This document shows, one piece after another, positions 42,111-54,849 of a stretch of DNA of 64,000 nt. The stretch spans positions 18,612,501 through 18,676,500 of the forward strand of contig LR990053.1 in NCBI GenBank assembly GCA_905147135.1. The letters are read 5' to 3'. Positions within the stretch are counted from its first letter, which is position 1, and every line of letters begins with the position of its first letter. A model generated the notes under the pieces. That model was not told the DNA's origin. It saw only the letters and a list, made by a program, of their open reading frames with translations, and did no database searches. Source of the stretch: Blastobasis lacticolella (lineage: Eukaryota; Arthropoda; Insecta; Lepidoptera; Blastobasidae). The position numbers and the translations under genes are program-made.

Positions 42111-42599
42111 TTGCAACATTATGGCCAAAAGCCCTCTATTCCAACCCACGCGGAAGACACACACAAAACAACAAACTATAATGACAGTGTGCCACCGAAT
42201 AGAACGTTTATTTTAACCGTGTCGCTCGGAAATAGCGGTAAAGTAAAAATGCAGTTCGCGCGACGTCACCACCGTCCGCCGTAAATTATGATAGCTAGGA
42301 ACGGGTGCAATTACGCGTGTCTGTGGTCTTCGGTAACTACTTCAATTACACCGACACTTAGACGCAATAGCCTGCAGCGGTTTCGCGACTACCCGTGTGT
42401 TGCAGGACTTGCAGGTGGGTGGAAGTGATCACTTCAAAAACGCTTGCTCTTCTTTCCTCCCTCAAAAAAAAACTGCCACATTTTGCATACATGCGTCTAT
42501 AATCCTTTCATCATCTGTAACTCACTCTGGCGTATGGATATCACGGACTAACTCAATCCAAAATGTATAACGGAAACAAAACGTAAACGACAAAATTTA

Positions 42600-42905
42600 C
42601 ACGAAAACTAGAGTTACACAATGGCCCCGCCATTAGGGGCGGCTAGGCGCCGAACTATGCCGGACTAAGTTACTATGCCACGCTATTTAGTAAATGTCTT
42701 TCCACTAGCCCTACTAGCGCCGCCGTCAACTGAGCCGTTAAATTGGCGGCAATGTACTACTGGTAACAGAGCAATTTGCACGGCACCCTGCTTTATGAGT
42801 GCGCGGCGGGCGACGGGCGGCGACTCGTTAGAGCGGGTTAGCATACCGCGGCCCGGCAGCGGCGCGGCGGCCGATCAGCTGATCACACCGTTATCACACA
42901 GGCTG
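42600..42905. other. GC-rich island
   Basis: ATGGCCCCGCCATTAGGGGC, GAGTGCGCGGCGGGCGACGG, GGCAGCGGCGCGGCGGCCGA, with GCTGATCACACCGTTATCAC palindromic matches at the end. No domain in its frames. Confidence 0.3.
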
Positions 42906-42999
42906 ATAACAACAGAGTTATCAGGTGAAAACTTGATTCGTTGATGTGTTTTCATTTCATCGAGAATTGTGTGAAATGTCAGTCAGTATCAAACGATCG

Positions 43000-44300
43000 C
43001 TTGTCTGTCCCAAGTATCATTACAGGGAAAACCAGTTCTACGAAAGAATATTACAATAATATGTGTGAGCGGTCAAAGGCAAGATTATGTAAAAAATAGT
43101 AAGAACGCTAATGGTTCTCTCGTGATCATAGCAGGGTCGCCTCAATAAATAGGTCGCTGGCAAGAATAATAACGATGAAATTGCCTTTCGTGGCTTCAAA
43201 TACTACACCACAGCGTTAATATTCTACACTTTTACGTCTGTATATTTATTTTATACGCAAAGGATTATTAATACGTTTTCAATTATGGTTAAGTTCATAG
43301 AAAAATAAGTAGTTAGAAAAGCTAAGTAGGCGGTGCAGTCGCGCCGCAACTATGCGCTAATGAGCTAATTTCCTTCAAAAGGCGCGAACGCGCCGTCAGC
43401 CTCTTGCGGAATTCAACGGAGTGCGCATCAAAAAAAGCTGTGCCTAAAATGTGAAAAATATGCCATCTTGCGCAATAGTTAATTGCGAGCAAGAAGCTAA
43501 CATACTTCTAAAACAAAAAGAGTGATTTCATTTCACCGTTAAGTCTAAAAACCTTGTATTTATCACTATTTTACGAAAAATATTCACCCGCGCTCAAGGA
43601 CACCTTGCGCCCAATCTAGTGCTGTACACATGAACCGACCTTATCGATAAATTAATTTGTTTATCGATATAATATATTTGTAGTATAGTAGAATTGATAT
43701 CAAAAAAGGAGAACATTCCTATTTCGATTGAATGTTCTTTTATTGTAGGTACGTGTGGTCCTTGAAATTTTCGTCAATTGCGGACCGATTTTGATTCATT
43801 ATTATCAAATAATAAATACCATAATAATAGTTAGAATTTTATCGAAATATTAATATTGACAAGAATTCGATTTTGTCAATCACTAGCGTAAATGTAAATT
43901 CAGAGAGGATTTACAGCACACACGCAACGCAATGTGTGTATGTGGTAGTGACCGATTGACTAATCACGGCGCTCCGTTTGACTTTGCGTGTGCGTGCGTA
44001 AGCCTGTGCATATTAAGTTGCATGAGTAGTAGTAAAAATAGTGGGGTCGGGAACGGCGGCATCGGTTTCGGTACTAATGGCGAAGATGCCACTTCTATCG
44101 TGTTCTGTGGTTAAGTTGATTCGCGACGAAGATTTAGATAAATAATTGTCAATTTGCATCGGATTGCCAGAGTGACAAAGCATTGTACGTGGTGTGAGTG
44201 AACTTGCTGGCCCTGTGGTAATTAGCAGAGTTCCATTAGACACGTGCGCCTCCGAGTAATGACGTCCCCTAGCCGCATATCTTACAAATTATTCGGTTTA
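43000..44300. other. No gene recognised
   Basis: AT-rich unique sequence. GAACATTCCTATTTCGATTG then AATGTTC (43712-43738) is a short inverted repeat. A GC patch with GGCGCGAACGCGCCG lies near 43380-43396. Confidence 0.4.
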
Positions 44301-44574
44301 CTACCTTGTTATATTTTGCAATTGACGAAACTAAGTTTATGACCCCTTTCATACAGCCATTTAGGTGTAATGACTTCCATACTATTATCTACTGTACTGT
44401 TTTAGTATGCCACATGCATACGGAAATATATTCAAAGGTTATCTGGTGTAATTATCAAAAGTTCAGCATTAAACTCGGACTCGCAGAATTGACGAGGACA
44501 TTTGATGGTGGAATGACGTACAGGAGGCGGTAAGTGTCAAAACGGTTTGCATGTTAATAAGGTTATTTTAAGTA

Positions 44575-45250
44575 GATTCCAGATCTCCAGTGACGTCCAG
44601 TTTCGCAGTCACCTGGAAGAAAAGGTCAAACTCGCTTCTTAAAAGCTGGGTGTGCTTAACAGGTCTAAGCAATTTTTCACACCGGGGCAACGACTTCTCC
44701 TTTGCAAGGCTCAAGTCAGACCCCATTTGGAGTATTGCTCTCATCTATGGGCGGGAGCACCGGCACATCAGCTTGGTCCTTGTGACTCGATTAAAAAGCG
44801 CGCTGTGAGAATTGTCGATGATACCATGCTCACAAGTGGTATTGAGCCGCTGAGCCAGCGGAGGGATTTCGCCTCCTTTTGTGTGTTCTACCGCTTGTAC
44901 AACGGTGTTTGTTCTAAAGAACTGTTTGACATGATGCCTACAGCTACGTTCTATCATCGCACCGCTCGCCACCGACAGGGAGTTCATCCTCACACCTTGG
45001 AGCCAAATTGGTCGCGAACTGTGCGGTTCCAATGGAACTTTCTCCCACGCACACTAAGGTTGTGGAATAAACTACCTGGAGAGGTTTTCCCTGGAGAGTA
45101 CAACATGGAGTTCTTCAAGAAACGGGTTAAAAGGTTTTTACGGGGTCGGCAACGAGTGGGTGATGCCCCTGGTATTGCAAACGTCCATAGGCTGCGGTGA
45201 CTACTTACCATCGGGCAGGCCGTAAAATTGTTTGCCACCTTGGTGCTATA
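44575..45250 (+). mobile_element. CR1-a LINE, reverse-transcriptase C-terminal part
   Basis: This is a 5'-truncated CR1/Jockey-group LINE. A 182-codon frame (44652-45200) follows SDVQFRSHLEEKVKLAS and a stop that breaks the frame at 44640. In the long frame, RPHLEYCSHLWAGAP is at residues 23-37, RAVRIVDD near 51, then FCVFYRLYNGVCSKELFDM, LPRTLRLWNKLPGEVFPGEY and VGDAPGIANVHRLR with stop TGA. The 3' UTR reads CTTACCATCGGGCAGGCCGT, TTGCCACCTTGGTGCTATAA and seven A residues. Only the segment after the RT palm is left, so it cannot act. It is the best-preserved LINE coding stretch here. Confidence 0.85.
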
Positions 45251-45619
45251 AAAAAAATCACATTTTATTCATATTCATATATTTATTCATAAATAATAAT
45301 ATTCACATGTCATTTTTATAGTAATATCAATTAAGTAATTTATTGGTATAATGTATGTCTATTATTATAGTTAATTTTAATGTTATATATCGTCTCGTTT
45401 AATTACATTAAATTCGATTCGATTTAGGTATATACAAGTTTATCACTCGATTACATATAAATATGTCAACGCATTTGAAGTAATAAAGTAAAAACGTCGA
45501 AACCAATACAAGGTTTCATGACTGGGTCAATGATTTTATGTTCGTAAAAAACTCTGTAATTGAGTATGGTGAAAGAACTCGAACGTCTATATCAATACCT
45601 TGTCCGAGATGGCATCCTT

Positions 45620-45720
45620 TATTTTATTTATTTATTTATTTAATACTTCATGCACAAAATAGTACAAAGGTGGTGGCACAGGGTAAGGCGTTATAGATCT
45701 TAGGACCTATAACATGCAGG
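45620..45720 (-). mobile_element. Retroelement 3' end with AAAT tail
   Basis: On the minus strand CACCACCTTTGTACTATTTT, GTGCATGAAGTATT and AAATAAATAAATAAATAA resemble the 3' ends of lepidopteran LINEs. No coding part is visible. Confidence 0.45.
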
Positions 45721-46264
45721 GAAGTATTTGTTTTGGTTAACCGCCTTGGGGGAACAAACAAGTGGTGGCGATACCGGGTGTTAAAATTATGCTGTTGACC
45801 GTTTGTAAGGTATGCAGTTAAGTGTTTTCTGACTAGGTTAGCGATTGATCATACACAGAACTACTTCGCGAACATACTACGTATCGAACTGCAAGAGTAA
45901 TTTTTAAAACGCTGAAACAACGGCATGCCCGTTCCTCCGCGAAGTAGATAGGGCCGATGCAACCACTCAATTATCCGGAGATATTACTTTTAAAAACTGT
46001 GAGCCGGGATAGCTCGAAGCGGCCGCGCCTCATACCGATCCAGCAGCGGAGTGGAACTTGATAAATAGTATGAGCTCCGATAGCCGCGTTGCCGTACCGA
46101 CTGCGTGAATGCAATAGTTTTGTGTTTGAACTCGTAACATACATCAACACAGGTTTTAAGTTGCGATGCGAAAGGAAAGGAATGTGAATTTTGTAAGCAA
46201 GATAAAGACAAACTCGGTTTAACAAGTCCAACGTTGCGAACCAAAACTGTTACAAAAACAATTC

Positions 46265-46600
46265 TCTACATTAGTGGTTTGCTAAGAGACGCAGGATAGC
46301 CCCAGCCACAGGGCGAACAAGGCGTCAATGCACGCCATTACAAAGGCCGCAATCGCAGGCGAGCAGTCGGTCACGGCGCGCCCACAAGTCTCAATCTCAA
46401 TGCAAAACCGATCGCGGCGTCTCCCATAGAGCCAAAATAAATCTGCCTTAACATCGGTAACGAATCGGTGTAATTTGCAGCAATTTGCATGGTCCGGCCA
46501 TTCCGTTATCTTGAGGGGAGGGGGAGGGGGTAACGACGAGGAGGCTGCAGGCTAACCCCGATCCTCCGTGGCGAGACCATACCTTCGGCCGTGGCCGCGC
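46265..46600. other. GC-enriched stretch
   Basis: GCCAGGCGAGCAGTCGGTCA-like sequence, GAGGGGAGGGGGAGGGGGTA (46513-46532, a G-run) and CGTGGCCGCGCC. No gene. Confidence 0.3.
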
Positions 46601-46829
46601 CAAACAACGAAGGTCATTCCACTTGATAAATTATCCATATTTTTTGAAGACGAATGGCCAGCAATGAATTCAGTCCGCAACGGCAGTCCGACATTTAGTT
46701 ATTTCGTATGTTATTTTTCATATGATATTTATGCTGTTACTTATCAGATTACCGTGAAATGTACACCAAATATTTCAAAAATTGTTTATCTGAAATGCAA
46801 TTTTATACGTTGTCTTTTATTATAAAAAC

Positions 46830-47925
46830 TATTGTTGTCATTCATGATCGTCAACAACAACGGACGCAGTCGCCATAGCCGAAGCCGACTAGGCTTGCGA
46901 CTTCGTTAGCAGGGCCAGATTTTCCCTATTCCGTCCCGATAACAGGAACGTCTATGAAACGGCGGATATAATAGTGGTAAGGTGCAGAAAGTTTCCTGCT
47001 AACATTATGCATGAATCGCGTCTGTAACCTTTTGACTATTATTCGACAAAGTTCATAAATTCATGTACACATGTTTGACAGAAAAGGACAATAAAATTGA
47101 TGGCATTGCCATGAGTCTGTGTTAGTGTGATACAAATTTTAATACATTAGCATTAACAATAAAAGGCAAATAAAGTGTTTAATTTACCCAGTGCTGGAAG
47201 ACCACGCCGGCGCCGTCCAGGAAGCACGCAGGCTGCCTTGGCATGATTTAAAGGATAAAATGCGAACATTACAACTTTGTTTGTAAAATACCACTGTGTT
47301 TGGAGAATGCACTAAAATCTAGGTCGTCCACTTCTTCTGTAAAAACAATAAAACGAAAGCTCGATGGACGAATCCTACTTACATTATTATAACATAGGAA
47401 TAACTTAAGAAAGGATTTTCGTATATTCCCGAGGTAATGAAACGGGGTTGCGAAAATCTGTATGAAAAATGAACGCTCTATTAACAACAATCGTTATGTC
47501 AAAAGATACGTTGGAGGCCCTTGGGCGACTTCGATGAATAAATACACCAACGCCTTTGCTAATTAATTTTAAACGCCTGATAAAATAAGCAAACTGTGGA
47601 CGTATTCTTGTGTGTACTGTCTGGCCATCCCGTTATGGGATAGTGTAGGTGTACTTACACAAAATGAACATTGCTGCTGAGAAAGCTTAGATCATACGAC
47701 CCAAGATGATAGATAAAGACAATTCTCTCATGTTAAAACGCAACGAAAACATGATTCAATCAATAGTTATAATGCAACTAATCAAATAAACGACGACGTG
47801 ATCCGCCCCGAAAGAGAACCCCCGGCCGTGTTTGCCGATAAGATATACGTAATCAGCAAACAACATTGCGTAATAATAAGAAATAGACTGGAGAGCTAAT
47901 GAAAAAGCTGCGTAAATATTGGGAG
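46830..47925. other. No gene recognised
   Basis: AT-rich unique sequence with one GC patch at 47200-47235 (ACCACGCCGGCGCCGTCCAG). Confidence 0.4.
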
Positions 47926-47929
47926 ACAA

Positions 47930-48445
47930 AACCCAGGGGCCGGTAACACGACTCCGGCTAATCTCGCCATTAATCTGCGCTTATCTCACGGCTTGCCGGC
48001 TTACGCGGCATCCATCCGGGCTTTATGGAAAACTGTATGGCTGGTATTAATCGCGGACACGGGAGCCCGCGCCGTAACGCGGCTGCGAATGTGCCGCGTA
48101 TTAATCTCGCGCGCTCCGGCCGCCGCTGTTTTTCTTGCGAATATCGCGTTACTCCCGCGGCGAACGCTATTTGTAATCCGTAAATAACGTGGAAATTGCA
48201 CAGGTACGGGCGAGTGGGATAATATTTCTGATTTAAATCAAACGTTCGTTGTCCCGCTGAACTCCAAACGTCAATAGCGGTCAATTGTATAGTCCAAAGC
48301 GACCTACGTAGAACTAGCCGTCCCAAGTAATGCCACAGCGACGCGAGGTCTTCCTAGAGCCGGGGCGTCGCCCGCGTTATAAATGTTCCTCGTCACAGTT
48401 AATAATAAAATGTCTGTCACAATTAAAACTTGGCTAATCCGGTTC
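47930..48445. promoter_or_regulatory. Possible enhancer: GC island with five TAATC motifs
   Basis: In 480 bp TAATCT, TAATCT, TAATCG, TAATCT and TAATCC occur on the plus strand at 47959, 47971, 48048, 48102 and 48435, with TTATCTC (a GATA-type site) at 47981 and GGCTTTATGG at 48019. The background is CpG-rich (GGACACGGGAGCCCGCGCCG). TAATC is the core for K50 homeodomains (Otx, Bicoid, Goosecoid, Six-related types). Overlapping frames have no domain. The regulatory role is inferred from motif clustering alone. Confidence 0.35.
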
Positions 48446-48449
48446 ACCT

Positions 48450-49840
48450 GCAAACGGGTCGCTGCGAGCGGCGACTGCGGCAAAAACTTAAAGCATCCAC
48501 TCTGATAAACGAGCTCGCTCTATTAATGTATTATTTTCAGTTCGTTTAGCGACGAGCAGCGCTAGACTAATGCAATGCGAATCCATTAATGCGGTGGAGA
48601 ATCTGCAGCCGACCACACGCGAGAGAGAACCCTGTGCGCTTACGGTAAAGTCCAGAATGCATAGAGCTAAAAATGGCGCTTCGGTCCCGGCAGCACTCAC
48701 CCTGGTGTCGCGAACAAGACAATTTAAACTAATACCTAGGACTTAGGTGTTTAGATTTATTGTTCTAGAACTCCATTTGAAGTTGGTAAGGAAGCGCAAT
48801 TTCCGTGTCGTGACGCGAAGGTAAATATTTACAGCTCGCCATGATATCTCGCACAATAACTTTGTGTTGGCACGACGCGGGCGGCAGCGATATCACTTGT
48901 GATGGTGGCGTTGAGCATTTTGTGATTACATACTACTATGAAATTTTATTTATTTATCAAAAATATATTTTTTACTAATAGGTAATACTAATGTTAAAGT
49001 TTGTTTATTATTTGGGTGTTTGTTACTCAATGAAATTAAGCAAAACCAGTTAAAGGGATTTCGATGATTGACATAGACTGTAATTTATACCAAATTTAAA
49101 TTTGGTTCCCGCCGATTAAAATCTAGATATAATATTACTTAATTGTTACCTAGGTATATACATATAGTTTCAACTAGAAATTAGCAAGTAAGTATTTACC
49201 TAACCTCTTTTGTCTTTTCCGCATTTTTACGTCTTCTTATACTTGAGGCTGAAGATGGTATACACTGATTCAGCTGATCGGATGAACCCACGAATTCCCC
49301 AATCCTCAACCGATGATGTCTCCAATTCTCGATCTTGCTCGCGGCGCGGGTGATGCGTGCGGCCGCGATTACTTCACCTGCGACGGATTGTGCGCGGCCG
49401 ACAACAGCATTCAATGATGTAACGACGCGTGTAGGTCCGAAATCATCTAAAATTACAAATATGACACTGTTTGGTTCTTTATAGGCTTAATATAAGTAAT
49501 ATATAGACATGCCCATCTTAATTTTCTTGTTACTCGTATGTAAATCTTAGGCTTGGTAGGTATCACAGCTTTGAATCACTTCGAGGAATTTAAGTTATAT
49601 ACAGGTTTAATTTGAAACATCTTTATACAAATTCTAGCCGATATTTTAGGTACTTAATAAAATCCAAATAACACAAGACAGATAATTGAAAATTGTTTTA
49701 TAATATAAGTCTGCTACGTACATCTTGTCTTCAAAATTTTAGCTTTCTAGCATTATCCAAACCAAAGATATGGGGACATGAAAACAGTCACACTACCTGG
49801 GGCTTAAGTGGTGTGCCTGTAATACATTAGTCACCTTGTA
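48450..49840. other. No gene recognised
   Basis: Mixed unique sequence. It contains the perfect palindrome ACCAAATTTAAATTTGGT (49089-49106) and a GC-enriched patch at 49320-49440. Dispersed-repeat sequence (TTAGTCACCTTGTACAACAC) starts near 49829 and matches 61210-61230. Confidence 0.4.
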
Positions 49841-49849
49841 CAACACCCG

Positions 49850-50065
49850 GGAATGCAAGGGGTTGGTGCTACATTCTACTCAGCCCGCCACCGCACGCGG
49901 GCGGCCGCGCCGGGCGCCGGCGCCGGCGGCGGAGATCGCGATAAGCAAAGCTAATTCCTTAGTTTACAGAGTATCGGAGGGCAACAGCCGCAAATAGGGA
50001 GTTATTTGACAGCGATTGTTTACCGGCGTCGGCGGGGCGGGGGGCGAGGGAGGGCGCGTAATAAA
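49850..50065. other. GC-rich islands
   Basis: CACGCGGGCGGCCGCGCCGG then GCGCCGGCGCCGGCGGCGG (49894-49932), and CGGCGTCGGCGGGGCGGGG (50024-50042). No coding signal. Confidence 0.3.
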
Positions 50066-51329
50066 AATAATGGCCGCTTTTGTCTCCTTTATAAAAACAA
50101 ATGAACGCGATAAACACAACAAAAAGCAGAATACGAAACAGTGGTAGAGCAAACAAGATTTATTTGCACGGGGCGGTGTTTTTTATTTGAACAGTGGATG
50201 TAGACAACGTTCCGGACCGTTGGCGGCGGACAGCTGACGGCGGCCCCGGAGGACCAGAGAAATAATAATTGTGTTATTTCTGAATCTGTAATATGTCCGA
50301 TGAGTGGGTTTTGTTTACAATGAGCAGTTTTCCAATAGGTATCTAAAGCATTCCTAACCACTCCCTAAAGGGCGCCCAGACGATTTTGGTAATTGATAAT
50401 CGCTTGAAATAGGTTCTTAGCAAAGAGAATATAAACACTGGGTACGTTGTATTGGATAATATTGTATTTATCAATAGTTTTCAACCATTTTAGAGGTTGT
50501 AATAAATTATTACAAACAAAACAAACATCCATTTGACTGAGTCAATTCGTTTCATGGACACTGGGATCAAGGAAAGAAAAGCTTTGTATTAAAATACATT
50601 TCGTTGAACCATTTGGTAAAAAATTACCAAAATTGTAGGAGCGCCATCCATGCGCCAGGATGCTTTTTGAAATCAATTGACAACACCTACTAGAAAACTC
50701 CTCTTTGCTTTAACCAGCACCCGGTTTGGTCGGATCGTTCTAATGAGGGTGGCTGTATATACGATAATATGTCGTCTGCAAGTATGTTAACTGTTATGTT
50801 GCCAGTATTGCCACCCACTGTATAGTATTCCTAAGCATAGATTAATCCTCAGATATAACGATACAGGCCTGCCCTAGTTTGAAGGCCATAATAAGCTTTC
50901 CACAGTAAGTCTGTTTGATGTACTGGAAACAACATAATATGTACTTAATTAGATTTTTTCAATAAGTTTATTTGTATTTGTATGTATCCCGGGTACAATC
51001 TGGTCAAGGTTAAACGAATATGCTCCCATCGTCACTTGGCGGGACCTAGTGAGCCTATTCAAACCAAGTGTACTTTAACTTCCTCTACGGCAGTCAATAC
51101 TTTCATTAACTGAGAATATGTGCAGGTGAACTAGTGTCCCCGACATGGCCCGAAGGATTGACCAAGTGGCAGTGGGCAGGGCATAATTAAAGCTTGCAGA
51201 AAATATTGCTACTGGGGCAGAAAAGTACTTTATTAAGAACTCGACTCGGCATGACCCGACAACCCACCCAACACTTGCACCTGAACCCGAGTGGTCGCTT
51301 ATGCAAACACAGAACGGTCGCAACGTCTG

Positions 51330-51560
51330 AGACGGGCGGGCGCCGGTTATTTCTGGTTAGTTAATTGGAGCGGACGCAGCGGCCGCCTTAAGCCAGCAGC
51401 GGGGTCATATCTCCTGCGACCGCAGCCGCGGGATTAAACTGCCGGCCAGGTAGCATGCCGCCTAGATTAAACATTGGACGGCTGCGGCTCACACCGAGCG
51501 CCCGAGCGCCCGAGCGCCCCAGCGCCCCAGCGCCCCAGCGCCCCAGCGCCGCGCGCCAAC
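51330..51560. other. GC-rich island with 8-bp tandem repeat
   Basis: The island (GGAGCGGACGCAGCGGCCGC) ends in about seven units of GAGCGCCC/CAGCGCCC at 51496-51550. The units shift from GAGCGCCC (first three) to CAGCGCCC (last four), so one variant expanded. Confidence 0.7.
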
Positions 51561-51899
51561 GCAGAGTAATTAGGCAAAGCGCTCCTGCTTTAGCTTGTCT
51601 TAGTTGAGGAGACTAAAATCTTGTCCTGTAAGTAAGTCTGTTTTAAGTTACATATAATGCACAATAATTTAATGATAGCAATATACATTTTTCCACAGTT
51701 AATTTTTGAATTAATAAAGTAATACGAGGCCCGCGATTAATACTTGTCAAGTGTTTTAAGACAGACAAAACACGATAACGATTATTTAGTCCTAATGACG
51801 ACAGACGTAACCAATCCATTTGCCGCCTATGTCACCACATTGCACGGCTACTTTTCCGGGTCTCCTGCATCCATTGATTTGCTAGGACCTTATAGAGGA

Positions 51900-52150
51900 C
51901 CAACCATTTCGTGGGCGGCCGTCCGGCGCTGCGCTCAGTGCATGGTCGCCACTAGAGACCATCTGTTATCTCTTGAAAATTTACAAATAGCCAGGTGCGC
52001 CACGGTGTGAGGAGCAGCCACCTTAACCCCGGTGGCTGCGGCCACGGGCCGGCCATTCCTTCGCGTCACTCGAGATTTAATCAGCCCCGCATCGGCGCCG
52101 CCCGCCGTCACAATCACAGCCAACCGGAGCCAACTGGACCTTGCTTTGCG
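51900..52150. other. GC-enriched stretch
   Basis: CGTGGGCGGCCGTCCGGCGC and GGCTGCGGCCACGGGCCGGC, then GAGATTTAATCAGCCCCGC. Frames of 60-88 codons on both strands have no domain. Confidence 0.3.
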
Positions 52151-52619
52151 AAAGACAGGCCAAGTTCAAAACGACAGTAACGCTCCACTTGTTGTTGAAT
52201 TCGAGCCGGCCGTGTTATCTGCTCGCTGACAGTCGGTAGGGCTAGGTGGCAACGCCCTGCTGTAGCCACCAGTTATATAACACATCCACGACTTATCAGA
52301 TCGATGAACAATATGGAATCCTGGTCAGATTCTGTAGTCAGGTGGTCTGGAGCGATAACAAATGTTGTAAATAGATGATCATCTGTCAAAGCTAAATAAG
52401 TTTAAACCATAGGGCGAGCTATGCGAGGCTATAGTATCTACGCAGGCATGCTCTATCTTCATTGAGGTCCTGCCTATTATCAAATAAAGAAATATTATAA
52501 TATAGTACAATATATTCCTAAATACCGCCAATATTTTTCCCTGTATATTGTCTTAATGCCCGTAATAAAGTTTACCATCAAATTGTTAAAATATTCCCTT
52601 TCCGAGATGATTCTGAGTG

Positions 52620-52870
52620 GTCCTTTATTACAATGAATCGACAAAAGCATTTAATTATCATTTCCAATGCCCCGCTAACAGCCTGCATCGCCATTACACA
52701 GCGGAATATGCACACTGACATTTTCCCGAAGCTGCGAAATCCTCGCCGCACCATTACCTCGAGTTTATTGGTTATTATTATGGTAATTCATTAACAATAA
52801 TTTGCTTTGCGAAGCTCCCGGGCCGTGACAATGAGATTACATGTATTAGCTTATTAATTGTGTTCACGAA
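52620..52870. promoter_or_regulatory. Possible regulatory block rich in ATTA motifs
   Basis: GCCATTACACAGCGG, GCACCATTACCTCGAG, GTTATTATTATGGTAATTCA, TTAACAATAATTTGC and TAGCTTATTAATTG are separated by CpG-bearing segments (CTCGCCGCACC, GCTCCCGGGCCGTG). The density of ATTA/TAAT cores within non-repetitive sequence fits a homeodomain-bound element. No frame is coding-like. Confidence 0.3.
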
Positions 52871-52899
52871 CCACTCATAACGTACATATGTATTCCGTT

Positions 52900-54440
52900 T
52901 ATATTAGTTTATAATTTGTATAATTAAGTTAAACATCACTGATTGGATTACGGTGCTCGCTGCTTCTCGTGTTGGATATATCAAAGTAGTATCCACGGTA
53001 ACAATAGGGATTAAGACTGGATCAACATTTTAAAATTTTAATAATTTCGTCAGTTAGATCATAAAAAGTAGTGGACTCGTATTTTTTATTTATCAAATAC
53101 AAAAATGGCAAAGATAAAGCGTATCGAAATTACGATGCGGTCACTTCTAAGTGAAATTTGACCTCAGACGTAACGTCACGCAACATTGCAATGCACTGTA
53201 TCGGCTTTATTTTTGTTTAACTAACAAAAGAAAAAATACTTGTCCAATAGTTTTTGGTAATCTACCTGACGGACTAAAAATACTCTATCAGTTGCGAAAA
53301 GATACCACCTCTTATACAATACCCAGATAAAATATTCGATCTTAAATCACTAGCCATTCTATTCTTCTAGCCCGCGCTGCAAGGAAACCAGGCCACGTCT
53401 CCCAGTCTGATGTACGGTCCAATATAACTGCTCAATCCATATCATGAAGCCCGGAATCTCAAGAACGAGCCCCTATCAGCGAGGGTCGGTATCGAAGCAA
53501 TAGAAACCGCATTAGCAGCTATTTTTATGCTTCGCGCTTCGACACGGTAAGCTCCTTCGTCTGAACAATAGTGCTCGGTCCCGCTCGCACCCGGGCCACC
53601 AGAAGGGGATGTGTGCTCGAAAGCATTTATCGTGGGGAAGAAATTAAAGTCGCGCCCGAATCGAGCGGTTTTATCTACGTGTCGATAGCGGTCACAAATT
53701 ATGTGCTTCCTTCGCGGAGGCGGTGGTGCCCGCCACGCGAGCCGGCGTTTGGCCGCATGACAACCATTTCCATTGACCGCCGGTAGGCAGCTTTGGTGGT
53801 CATAGAATCTGCTGTGCTGTATGGTGGAGCACAATAACAATAAATAAACACTTTCACGCACGGGTGTCAATGTCGAATAGACATTTATTTATTACTTAAC
53901 TCTTTTTGCACTAAAACTACAAGTGCAACATACAAGGGTTATTCACTACGCGTCATGATCACAAGTAAACTCGTGACCATGACGCATGCAGCCGCGTCGA
54001 AATATCGAGGTACAAACAATACTATCCCTAGTAATAAACCCGATAACGCGTGCGATGAAAGTTTAGAAGAAGAATAATTATTCACTTGAACCGAATAGTG
54101 CAGATACAAAGTTAAAGTCTAAACAGATCGTGCCTGTTCTTTTAGTGTTTTTATTCTCCAAGTATTGGGGAGAGGCGTTCTTTATACGGTGCCTATGTAA
54201 TAATACATCTGTTTTCTATGTAATAGTATATAACAGTAAACTAAACCAAGAAAGTCGCGTCAAAATAGTTTAGATTTCCACATCGTCCTACTCAAATAAA
54301 AGACGAATGGCCTGCCAAAATTAGATAAATTACAACGAGCCCTAGTACTCTTCGGAAGTTTTAAAAATACTGTCTCAGTTCAACGGCACCTAAAACTTTG
54401 GAAGTGTCTAATATAAAACCGGAATAAATTATCGAAATCT
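52900..54440. other. No gene recognised
   Basis: Unique sequence. A 142-codon minus frame at 53442-53870 crosses a moderately GC-rich part and shows no domain. TCATGATCACAAG/CTCGTGACCATGA near 53955-53982 is a short inverted repeat. Confidence 0.4.
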
Positions 54441-54849
54441 AATTAACGTAACCGCACCTTCCGCCCGCGCTCCTGCCCCGCTGCAAGCGAAAAGCAAACT
54501 TATCGGGAGCGCTTAGGTTTGTAATTCGCTCGCCGGTGACTCTCCTTCAGTTTAGTCTGAAGATAAATGAATTCCTTTCGTTGGCGATCAATCGGATACG
54601 TTATCAGTACTTTGTGCTTGCGCAGCAAGGGTTGTAAGTTTATTACAATAAAAAAAGTTGTAATAATAGCTCTTATTATGGACTTTGAGCCTTTGAGAGG
54701 AGTATACTGTTAACGGGATTAGATCGGAAGGTGGAATCACTGTACTTTAATATCACCGTTAACCTCTAAAACGTCTCACTATTGAGACAGTATTTCTTCT
54801 CATAGATCTTGCCAGAAAGGATTTAATACCATAATTACCATCATAGCGA

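Noticed and set aside
44406..44528. Exon ending at GGCG|GTAAGTG (peptide ...LGLAELTRTFDGGMTYRRR)
   Set aside because: The acceptor (TACTGTTTTAG) and donor are passable, but the peptide has no match I know and the frame length is within chance. Worth a transcript check only.
44745..45238. Two minus-strand frames of 95 and 82 codons
   Set aside because: Antisense shadows of the CR1-a reverse-transcriptase frame on the plus strand.
53442..53870. 142-codon minus-strand frame
   Set aside because: GC-enriched region, no start context, no domain or splice context. A competing frame is open on the other strand. Most likely compositional.
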